Positions 53,945 through 61,684 of a DNA stretch of 64,000 nt are shown here, piece after piece. Origin of the DNA: an uncultured Crocinitomix sp. (GTDB taxonomy: Bacteria > Bacteroidota > Bacteroidia > Flavobacteriales_D > Crocinitomicaceae); contig CAKZON010000043.1 in the NCBI GenBank assembly GCA_937136425.1, positions 1-64,000 of the forward strand, read 5' to 3'. The position numbers and the translations under genes are program-made. Below the pieces are notes generated by a model, which did not search any database, was not told the origin of the DNA, and saw only the letters and a list, made by a program, of their open reading frames with translations. Every line of letters starts with the position of its first letter. Position 1 is the first letter of the stretch.

Positions 53945-55978
53945 CTACTGTTTTATTAGTTTAATGGTTTTGTTGTTTTCACCTTGTGCAACTTTTACAA
54001 AATAAGTTCCATTGGCAAAACGTGCTAAAGAAATAATTTCTTGATTAATAGCAGTTCCGTTAATGATGCGTTCACCATTTACATTAACTATTTCATAGGA
54101 GAAATTACCTTCTAACGCAATTGTTACCTCATCAACTGTAGGATTCGGATATAAGGATAGTAAACTACCATTTAATTCATCTATTCCAACTTGACTACCA
54201 ATAACGGCAGTTATAGTGTTGCTGCATCCTTCTGCATCCTCTACTACTAAAATATAGGTTCCTGCAGCGAGTCCAACTAAATCTTCTGTATCATCAAAAT
54301 CGCCAGTTTCGTCATTGTCCCAATCATAAGTATAAGGAACAAATCCACCAGTTACAATAACAGCAACCTCTCCATCATCTCCAAAAATTTCATCTGTAGT
54401 TATATAATCAATTTGAATTGAATCTTTAACCTCTACCTCAATTTCAGCTTCATTCACACAGTCATTGTCATCCGTTCCTGTAACAACAAGTGTAATCGTT
54501 CCAATTTCAAAAGGAACATATTCAACCCCATCTGTAATCATGTCAGGTGTCCAAGAATAGTCTGTTGCTCCAGATCCTGAAGCAGTGAACCCTTGACCAA
54601 GACAAATTTTATCGTCATCAACAGTTGCAATTACCTCAGGTAGAGCATTTACAAGTACATCAATACTTGCTTCATTTTCGCATCCTGTAATATCATTCGT
54701 TCCAGTAACTGTGAAAGTAGTTGTTCCAACTTCTGGTAGATATGGAGCTCCTTCAGTAACATCTCCAGGAGACCATTCATAGTCATCAGCGTCTCCACCC
54801 GATCCAAGAATTATTGTTTCATCTTCACAAACTTCAGTTTCATCAGATGAGATTGTAACCTCAGGTAATTCATAAACTTCAACATCAATTGACGTTGCAC
54901 AATCAGTTGGATCGTCACTTGTTGCTGTGTAAGTAATAATTCCAGTTGTTAGTGGTTCAAACTCAACGTCATCTTCCACACCCATATCCCATGAAATTGT
55001 TCCGTCACCTTCAGCGTCAAGAGTAATCGATTCACCAAAGCAAATTTCAGTTTCTGTAGCTGTTACAGTGATTGGCGTACATAAAACCGTGATAATTATT
55101 TGTCCGTGACCTTCATTTGCACCCTGCGTGTGAACAACGTCTGTTGCTCCAGGATCGGTATAACTAGATCCGCCGCCACCGCCAGCAAAACAAACTCCAG
55201 CACCGCCACCATAATAGCCGCCGCCGCCGCCGCCGCCAGAAGTACAACCAGTACCACTGCACGAACAAGTACTTAGTCCAGATGGTGCGCAAACTGAATT
55301 TCCACCAAGGCCTAAAGAACCACTTCCGCCTACAATTCCACCACTACACCAGCACGAATTATTTCCACCAACACCGCCAGAAACAGCCGTTCCGCCGCCA
55401 CCACGTGTACAGATTGAACCACCAGTTTCAAGTAATGCCATTTGACCAGTTAAACCACCTCCTGCACCAGAACCAGCGGTTGATTGGTATACTCCAGCAC
55501 CGTTTCCTGCAACACCACCGCCGCCACCTGCAACTACTACACGATTGGCAAGTCCTGTACCACCTTGTCTAATGTCAGATGCACCACCACCGCCAGCAGC
55601 AATAACTTCAGTTCCACCACAAGATTCAATATCACCACCTCCATTGTATCCGCCAGAGAGCATAGAACCTTCTCCTCCAACAAATATATACAGCGTTTCG
55701 CCAGGTGTTACAGGAAGTAAGCCCGTTACTTGACCGCCGTTTCCAGCATCAATGGCTATGTCACTCGTACCTCCCCAACCAACTGTTGTTCCTTCAATAT
55801 CACCACCTTCGGCACCTAGAACGTCGAATTGAACTTCAGTCACTCCTAGAGGGACAGCAAAAGTTTGCATTCCTCCAGTATGGTCGAAGGTTGTAGCATC
55901 TTGCCCATAGACAGCGCCAGTTAGCAATAATGCACCAAGCATTACCACCTGTTTAGAGTTAAAGTATTTTTTTATCAT
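53945..55978 (-). CDS. Glycine-rich secreted protein, T9SS cargo
   Basis: 677 aa. The signal peptide (cleavage near GAVYGQ) is followed by a glycine-rich domain (about residues 30-300) with runs such as AAGGGGASDIRQGG and VVVAGGGGG, matching the Gly_rich (PF12810) module of ALK-type receptors and bacterial surface proteins. Three to four Ig/PKD-like repeats follow (about 300-590) with a recurring VCEDETI/CLGQGF-type motif and DxDDC or TGxENEASI turns, plus a SprB-like GGFVPYTYDWDN segment. The end is a type A sorting domain (LYPNPTVDEVTI, NGTYFVKVAQGENNKTIKLIKQ). Surface adhesion or matrix role inferred. Confidence 0.85.
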   Translation of the reverse strand: MIKKYFNSKQVVMLGALLLTGAVYGQDATTFDHTGGMQTFAVPLGVTEVQFDVLGAEGGDIEGTTVGWGGTSDIAIDAGNGGQVTGLLPVTPGETLYIFVGGEGSMLSGGYNGGGDIESCGGTEVIAAGGGGASDIRQGGTGLANRVVVAGGGGGVAGNGAGVYQSTAGSGAGGGLTGQMALLETGGSICTRGGGGTAVSGGVGGNNSCWCSGGIVGGSGSLGLGGNSVCAPSGLSTCSCSGTGCTSGGGGGGGYYGGGAGVCFAGGGGGSSYTDPGATDVVHTQGANEGHGQIIITVLCTPITVTATETEICFGESITLDAEGDGTISWDMGVEDDVEFEPLTTGIITYTATSDDPTDCATSIDVEVYELPEVTISSDETEVCEDETIILGSGGDADDYEWSPGDVTEGAPYLPEVGTTTFTVTGTNDITGCENEASIDVLVNALPEVIATVDDDKICLGQGFTASGSGATDYSWTPDMITDGVEYVPFEIGTITLVVTGTDDNDCVNEAEIEVEVKDSIQIDYITTDEIFGDDGEVAVIVTGGFVPYTYDWDNDETGDFDDTEDLVGLAAGTYILVVEDAEGCSNTITAVIGSQVGIDELNGSLLSLYPNPTVDEVTIALEGNFSYEIVNVNGERIINGTAINQEIISLARFANGTYFVKVAQGENNKTIKLIKQ

Positions 55979-56153
55979 ATAAATTAGTTTTGTGAATCCT
56001 AAGTTAGCGAATTAATTTGTGATGGAACAATGAGTTGAACAGATAGAGTAGGTGTTTTATAAATAATTATAAACTGAGTTGATTTTCTAACACATTTAAA
56101 CTCAACCATCAGAGATATACTTCAAAAAAAACTATGATTTTTTCTATGAAAAT

Positions 56154-56185
56154 TTTGGTTACCGAGTAAAGATGCCTTATATTTG
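56154..56185 (+). promoter_or_regulatory. Full promoter of the initiator tRNA gene
   Basis: TTTG (56154-56157), a 20-bp spacer and TATATTTG (56178-56185) match the Bacteroidota -33/-7 consensus exactly. It is the best promoter in the window and lies 52 bp before the tRNA, leaving a 5' leader to be processed. Confidence 0.8.
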
Positions 56186-56237
56186 CACTCGCTTAAACGA
56201 AAGCAATTAAAAAAGATATTTATTACCAACGATATAT

Positions 56238-56313
<76 letters not shown>

Positions 56314-56316
56314 TTG

Positions 56317-56349
56317 AAAAAGAGTTGTCATTTTGACAACTCTTTTTTT
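56317..56349 (+). terminator. Rho-independent terminator of the tRNA-fMet gene
   Basis: AGAGTTGTCA (56321-56330) pairs with TGACAACTCT (56334-56343) around a three-base loop, followed by seven T. It begins about four bases after the CCA, so the tRNA is a monocistronic unit. Confidence 0.92.
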
Positions 56350-56460
56350 GTTTCTAGCAATTATGTGGTACCAATACGACGAAGTTTTATCAATCTTCTT
56401 ATAGCTTCAATTTTAAAACAATTCTAGTTCGCTTTTATAAACTTTGAGATTTTTATTTAG

Positions 56461-56589
56461 ATGAGAAGGAATTTCCTGTTGATATGGATAAGATTGAGTT
56501 TTGGAAGTGGGAGACGGAAGCCTTTTTTGAAATTGACGGAGGAGATTTGTTTGGAGCGGATTGAGGGGTTTAAGGCTTTGGAATTGTAA
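56461..56589 (+). CDS. Short ORF coupled to the DGNHR-motif gene
   Basis: 42 codons from ATG 56461: hydrophobic then basic at the N-terminus (FLLIWIRLSFGSGRRKPFLK) and acidic at the end (ERIEGFKALEL). Its TAA overlaps the ATG of the next gene (TAATG, sharing one base), the arrangement seen in translational coupling. No homologue is recognised. It may be a leader peptide, a small toxin-like protein, or the decayed tail of a lost gene. The preceding 110 bp after the tRNA terminator contain no other ORF I can support. Confidence 0.35.
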   Translation: MRRNFLLIWIRLSFGSGRRKPFLKLTEEICLERIEGFKALEL

Positions 56590-57137
56590 TGGAGGATCAT
56601 AGTTATTCCTTTTGTGCAAAACGCGGTATAGATCATTTTCAAGAATTATTTGGAAAAAGCCCAAGATTCCCTTGGCAGCATAACATTGTAAAAAGCGAGA
56701 AAAGTGTTCCTGATTATGATTTTTACAAAAAACATACAAATATATTTTTGAATAATACAACCGTTTGTTTAGATCAAATAAAAGGGACAATGCATTGTGA
56801 TTATGTGGGTAAAGAGTGGATTGAGATGTTTGGATGTCTTAAAAAATCAATGGCTCATTCAGAAAAAAATGCCAAAGAATGGATTTCAGAAAAAAGTTCA
56901 GGTATAATTCTAAATCAATATGGCGATCAATATTTTATCAGTGGAGATGGCAACCATAGGACATGCTATGCCAAATTTTTAGGTTTAAAAGATTTAGTTG
57001 TAGGAACTATTCAAGTCTATGAATTAGATCAAAGTCATCTGAATTTTCATAAACAATTAAAACAATTAAAAGAATTAAAGTTGCATATTAATGAATGGTC
57101 TGATCAATACTATAATATACAAGTAGGGGATATATAG
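56589..57137 (+). CDS. DGNHR-motif protein (ParB/sulfiredoxin-fold-like)
   Basis: 182 aa, soluble, rich in Lys, His and Tyr. The block YFISGDGNHRTCYAKFLGLKDLVVGTIQVYEL (residues about 116-147) matches the GNHR/ERR motif plus helix of ParB/Srx-fold proteins, in which this loop binds nucleotide. Upstream is a His- and Tyr-rich helical part. The fold can act as a nuclease, CTPase or nucleotide-dependent enzyme; the actual activity is unknown. It sits between the tRNA gene and the NACHT gene and starts inside the stop codon of a 42-codon ORF. Confidence 0.6.
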   Translation: MEDHSYSFCAKRGIDHFQELFGKSPRFPWQHNIVKSEKSVPDYDFYKKHTNIFLNNTTVCLDQIKGTMHCDYVGKEWIEMFGCLKKSMAHSEKNAKEWISEKSSGIILNQYGDQYFISGDGNHRTCYAKFLGLKDLVVGTIQVYELDQSHLNFHKQLKQLKELKLHINEWSDQYYNIQVGDI

Positions 57138-57140
57138 TTT

Positions 57141-57341
57141 GTGGTTGACTATGCTGTTTTAGGTTCTTTTTTGTGCTTTTTTAATTCTGTTAAACCTACA
57201 TTTTTAGGTCGGTTTGGTGAGAAAGAGACTCGACAAAGAGTCTTAAATAATACCAAATGTATTTGTTTTACTACAAATTATGAAAGAGATTGTCAAAAAA
57301 TTATATCCTATCATAAACGCAATAAAGTAAAATTTGAATAA
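57141..57341 (+). CDS. Hypothetical short ORF
   Basis: 66 codons from GTG 57141, three bases after the preceding stop. Lys/Asn/Cys-rich with no recognised domain (CICFTTNYERDCQKIISYHKRNKVKFE at the end). Position directly behind the DGNHR gene could mean a small partner protein or merely a chance frame. No ATG exists and composition gives little coding signal. Confidence 0.25.
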   Translation: MVDYAVLGSFLCFFNSVKPTFLGRFGEKETRQRVLNNTKCICFTTNYERDCQKIISYHKRNKVKFE

Positions 57342-57390
57342 ATCCCATTAGTTCCAACATTTTAACCGTATTTTTAATTCTGTAACCCAA

Positions 57391-57424
57391 ATTAAAAGTT
57401 TCTATTAAAAGTTTCTATTAAAAG
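57391..57424 (+). repeat. 13-bp tandem repeat in the NACHT gene leader
   Basis: ATTAAAAGTTTCT occurs twice head to tail (57391-57403, 57404-57416), followed by a partial third copy ATTAAAAG (57417-57424). It lies 22 bp before the NACHT ATG. It could be a binding site or a slippage-prone element changing promoter spacing. Confidence 0.7.
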
Positions 57425-57445
57425 CTTTTTCAAACGTTTATTACA

Positions 57446-60400
57446 ATGGAATTTATGAGTTTATTATCGAGTTTTGGAATCAGTATTGCAGCTGGTGTTG
57501 CTGTAGAATCCGTAAAATTATTTAAGAGTAGTAAAATTGAAACTCAAATAAAAAATTCGTTTGACGAAGCTATTAAAGAATTTTATGGAGGTAAAAGAAT
57601 ACCAGAAATTGGACGAGTAGAAATTCGACAGATTATCAGAACCAATCTTACTAACCCAGAATCTAGTCCAATAACATTATATAAAAATGAAAAATACGGG
57701 AAATTTTTCTCTATTTTCAATGCCTCAATAGCTAAAAGACAAGAGGCTTACAATTACTTGAAAGAGGTTAAAGATGACCAACGTTACCATTCTTTGATAA
57801 GTGGAGTGGAAAGGATAGAGGATAATTTAAACCAGATAGTAGAGACTATAAATTCACCAATTATTCAGGAAGAACAGCAAAGAGAATTAATTGAAATTGT
57901 ATTTACTAATCTCGAAAATTTAAAACCAACTTCAGCTATTTCTAGTCTAGAGAAACTTGAAAAGATTTTTATAAAAAATAGATTCACGCATATTTATCTT
58001 ATCAAAGCGAAAATTCAACATTTAAAAGAAGAAATTCTTCAAAAGAAATCAGATAGAGATAAAAGGTATTTTGATGAAGTTGTTGAAAGGTATGAATTAG
58101 TGGGTGATTTTTATGAAAAAAGACATCTTGTATCTCAAGATTTATCAAATGAAAATTCTGCATTAAAAGAAACAGATGAAGGGCTAACTTTGATTAAAGC
58201 GTTAGATAAACATGATGGTATAATTCTTTTGGGGGATGCTGGAATTGGAAAATCAAAGGAGTTATTTAACCTATTTGAAGAGGTGTGGGAAAATAGATTA
58301 GATTTATTACCTATTCTAGTTGACGTAAGTGTTTTTTCAACTGGAATAAGCTTTGATGAAATTATAGGTCATCCGAATTGGAAAGATTGCAATAATGTAG
58401 TTTTCATTTTGGATGGACTAGATGAGGTTGCAGAAATACAAGCCTTGGTCTCTTCTTTGGATATTTTTATTAGAAATCAACATAATATAAAGCATAAATT
58501 TGTAGTAAGCTGTAGAACTAATATTTATCACAAATATCTAGTTCAGATTCCAAAGTTTGAAACATTTTTTTTATCTGATTTAACCAACGACCAAATCAAA
58601 TCTATTTTAATTAATAAACATGCTGTTATAGTTTCTGATGAGGAAATTTCGCGTTTATCAATCTTAAAAAATCCTTTTGTGTTGGATAGGGCAGCTGAAT
58701 TCCTGTATGAAGGGAAATCATTTCCTGAAAGCTTAGGAAAGTTATTAGAGGTTGTTATAGAAAAAATCCTTGAGAATGAAGAAGAAAAAAATCGTAGAAA
58801 AGGTTTATTCAATGTACCTAAATTAAAGAATGATTTGATTTTGGTTTCATTGATCAATGAGTTGCAACAAAAAAACTATATTAATCAAGAAGAGTTGTCC
58901 AAACTTCTAACAGAAAGGAATATTACATTTATTGAAAACCCACTTTTCAAAAAGGCTAATAGATCAAAGTATAGCTTTATCCATAGACAATATCAAGAAT
59001 TTTTTGTAGCCAAATTGTTATCTAATATGTCTTTTGAAGATATCGTTGAGGTAATAACATTACCCGAAACCAGTAAAGTATATCCTTCATATTTCAATGT
59101 TGTTTCATTATTACTAAATATCTTAGATGATGGAGTACGAAAAGAAATAATAACCTGGCTGCAAAAAAATGATTTGGAAATTTTGATAAATTCAGAAGCT
59201 ACTCGAATTCCACATCAAACCCGAGTAGCAGTTTTTCAGAGTTATTTTAATTCAGTAGCTGTAGATCAAACAATATGGATTGGCTCAAGGTCATCAGTAA
59301 CGGATATTCAATTGGCTAAATTTGGAGATTGTAAAACGAATTTTGATTTTTTAATTTCGATAATTGAAGGTGTCGATAATCATCCTAGGACTATTAAGTC
59401 CGCTATTGATTTACTCTCCGAATTTAAGTTGTATGATTTTGATAAAATCTTAGAAGTTTACCTTAAAAAACTAGAATCTGAAACAATTAAAAAAGATGAA
59501 AAAACCTCGTTACTAAGGAGTTTAGTTAAACTCAAATTACATAATAAAAGAGAAGAAATATTACCAAAACTCATTGAGATTTTTAAAGAAGAGTCGCATG
59601 CTGGTATCAATAGTTTTTTGGTACGTATGATTTTAGAAACTAATAAATCAGATGAATTTTTCGACGTTTTGTTAAATGAATTTAGATATGTAAATGGATT
59701 GGTAGATAGGGATGTGGAGGACAAGATAATACGAGGAACAAGGTGGGTTCTGGAAGGAGAGGCTCTAAAAACAGAAAATTTTGATCATTTTATCATTTTC
59801 TTCAGTTATTACACGGATCATAAATTGAGAAGATATCAAAATGATGATTTTAATACTAAAATATTAGACCGCGTCGACTATTTTTATGAAGCTGGGGAAA
59901 ATGTCGCAATAAATCTACTAGCTACCCTAAGTCAATTAGGGTTACGATATCTTGATCGCCGAAATCACCTAGTTCATGAAGTGATCAAAAAATCCAATGA
60001 TCGATTAAAAGCAACCAAATTTCTTTTAGAGCAAGATGGATTTGATGAGTCAAAGTGGATGTTAGCGGAAATGGCCAATAAAGAAACATTAGAATACTTA
60101 ATTCAAGAGATAAAGAAAGGTGAAATTAAAAGAGGAGATTTAGAAGGGTTTAGAAATGTATTGTCGCACCATGCAGATTTTTCTTTGGTAGAGTTTTGGC
60201 AAAAAGAAGTGGAGCAAATTGAGAAAGTAGATTTTCGTTTCTCTCAAATTTTAGAGAAACCTAAGGGAAGAAGTGATAGACAGCAAGAGGAGCAAGTATT
60301 TTATAAGGAACAATTACAGGTTTTACTAAACCACGAGTTACTTGAAAGTAAAATCACGTACCAATTTAATACTCTTGGTACTGAGAAAATGGATAGAAAT

Positions 60401-61681
60401 GCTTATTTCAAATTTGAAGATGAGTTTTATAAGATACCAGAAAATTATGGAAATTTTTTGCCCATAGAGCTAATTGTTTTACATTATGTATTGGATGAAG
60501 AAAAGATTGATATTGATTCGATTATTAGTAGACTCAAAGAGCCAAATACGATATTAAAAATAATTCGGGACAGGTATGCAGATTTTGAAAAGGCAGGGTT
60601 TGATTTTGATCAAAAGAGTATTATTGTAAACCTAATCAAAACTATTGCAGGGAGCATAAAATTTAATAAAATTATTACTTATCACGGTTTTGATTCATTC
60701 AGTTTCCAAGGAGCGGAAGGAAATAATATGTTTAAGAATTTTAACACCGTCATGTATTTTTATGATAAATCTCAATTTGACATTGATTTGGGAGACGACT
60801 TTCTACTTAATACATTAGAATTTTATGCTATTCAAGAGTTTGAGAGCGGGGCAGGGGGATTTTATCGAATACTGAATAAAATAAATGATAAGGTCAAATT
60901 AAAATCAAAAATTGTTTCAAACATTGAAAAGGGTATTTTTTCTTTCGCTATGAAACGGCATATTAAATTTGCTTTAGAAAATGAATACGAAGAAACCTTT
61001 ATAAGCATTCGAAAGTTCTATCTTTCTCAAGAGTGGATTGATGAAGGTAACGAATTGTTGCATCTCTATCTCGATAAAACAAATGATATAGAATTGTTGT
61101 TAGAATGCGCAAAAAAAATTGAAACAAATGCAGCTTGGTCATGCTTAGGGATTTTAGAAAAAAAGGGGGAGGAACTAGATTTTGTAAATGATAAATCAAA
61201 AAAAGAACTACAGAAAGAAGAATCTAATTTTAAGGACTCAGCGTTAAACCTTCTCTTCAGGCTAGGAGATCCATTTGCGCTAGAGTTTTTGGTGGAAAAT
61301 TTTTCTGAAACCAATAACAGTTTTTACTATGACGAAATTTTGAATTATCGAGCTGTAAGTTCGGAGAATTTTATCTTGATAAAAAATCTCTTTCATCTAG
61401 TGTATTCCGATTTTGATAGTCATGATTTTAATGATGGAAACAGGTTTTTTGAGGCATTAATCACGAATTTATCTAATAAATATGATTCATATTTAAAAAT
61501 TCAAGAAATACTGAATGAAGTAAAAACTGAACTTGATAAAAATGAAGATGACAAGAAATATTTCTATGTTAATCTAATGTTGGAATCTAGCGAGAACAGT
61601 TATTTAAAGTCTTTATCGAAGCCCATGAGTTTTGACAAGGCTTTTGCTGAAGCTAAGAAGATATTAACTATCGATTTTTAG
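57446..61681 (+). CDS. NACHT-type STAND NTPase, probable anti-phage NLR-like protein
   Basis: 1411 aa. The NACHT domain starts near residue 258: Walker A LLGDAGIGKS (263-270), Walker B NVVFILDGLDEV (LDGLDE, 322-327), sensor FVVSCR (355-357), and the winged-helix end FIHRQYQEFFVAKLL (about 512-526). The C-terminal about 880 residues are a long helical solenoid (HEAT/TPR-like), the usual target-sensing arm. Residues 1-255 are helical, with a hydrophobic stretch FGISIAAGVAVESVKLF near the start, and match no effector domain that I recognise. Known bacterial NACHT and Avs proteins detect phage components and trigger abortive infection. Convergent three bases from a PF16872-like gene. Defence role is inferred from architecture and context. 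Confidence 0.85.
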   Translation: MEFMSLLSSFGISIAAGVAVESVKLFKSSKIETQIKNSFDEAIKEFYGGKRIPEIGRVEIRQIIRTNLTNPESSPITLYKNEKYGKFFSIFNASIAKRQEAYNYLKEVKDDQRYHSLISGVERIEDNLNQIVETINSPIIQEEQQRELIEIVFTNLENLKPTSAISSLEKLEKIFIKNRFTHIYLIKAKIQHLKEEILQKKSDRDKRYFDEVVERYELVGDFYEKRHLVSQDLSNENSALKETDEGLTLIKALDKHDGIILLGDAGIGKSKELFNLFEEVWENRLDLLPILVDVSVFSTGISFDEIIGHPNWKDCNNVVFILDGLDEVAEIQALVSSLDIFIRNQHNIKHKFVVSCRTNIYHKYLVQIPKFETFFLSDLTNDQIKSILINKHAVIVSDEEISRLSILKNPFVLDRAAEFLYEGKSFPESLGKLLEVVIEKILENEEEKNRRKGLFNVPKLKNDLILVSLINELQQKNYINQEELSKLLTERNITFIENPLFKKANRSKYSFIHRQYQEFFVAKLLSNMSFEDIVEVITLPETSKVYPSYFNVVSLLLNILDDGVRKEIITWLQKNDLEILINSEATRIPHQTRVAVFQSYFNSVAVDQTIWIGSRSSVTDIQLAKFGDCKTNFDFLISIIEGVDNHPRTIKSAIDLLSEFKLYDFDKILEVYLKKLESETIKKDEKTSLLRSLVKLKLHNKREEILPKLIEIFKEESHAGINSFLVRMILETNKSDEFFDVLLNEFRYVNGLVDRDVEDKIIRGTRWVLEGEALKTENFDHFIIFFSYYTDHKLRRYQNDDFNTKILDRVDYFYEAGENVAINLLATLSQLGLRYLDRRNHLVHEVIKKSNDRLKATKFLLEQDGFDESKWMLAEMANKETLEYLIQEIKKGEIKRGDLEGFRNVLSHHADFSLVEFWQKEVEQIEKVDFRFSQILEKPKGRSDRQQEEQVFYKEQLQVLLNHELLESKITYQFNTLGTEKMDRNAYFKFEDEFYKIPENYGNFLPIELIVLHYVLDEEKIDIDSIISRLKEPNTILKIIRDRYADFEKAGFDFDQKSIIVNLIKTIAGSIKFNKIITYHGFDSFSFQGAEGNNMFKNFNTVMYFYDKSQFDIDLGDDFLLNTLEFYAIQEFESGAGGFYRILNKINDKVKLKSKIVSNIEKGIFSFAMKRHIKFALENEYEETFISIRKFYLSQEWIDEGNELLHLYLDKTNDIELLLECAKKIETNAAWSCLGILEKKGEELDFVNDKSKKELQKEESNFKDSALNLLFRLGDPFALEFLVENFSETNNSFYYDEILNYRAVSSENFILIKNLFHLVYSDFDSHDFNDGNRFFEALITNLSNKYDSYLKIQEILNEVKTELDKNEDDKKYFYVNLMLESSENSYLKSLSKPMSFDKAFAEAKKILTIDF

Positions 61682-61684
61682 ATG

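Noticed and set aside
55282..55896. Several overlapping plus-strand frames opposite the glycine-rich protein
   Set aside because: They are His/Pro/Ser-rich mirrors of GGN codons and overlap each other.
56413..56790. 125-codon minus-strand frame after the tRNA
   Set aside because: It overlaps the DGNHR gene in antisense, has no domain, and its composition is that of a mirror frame.
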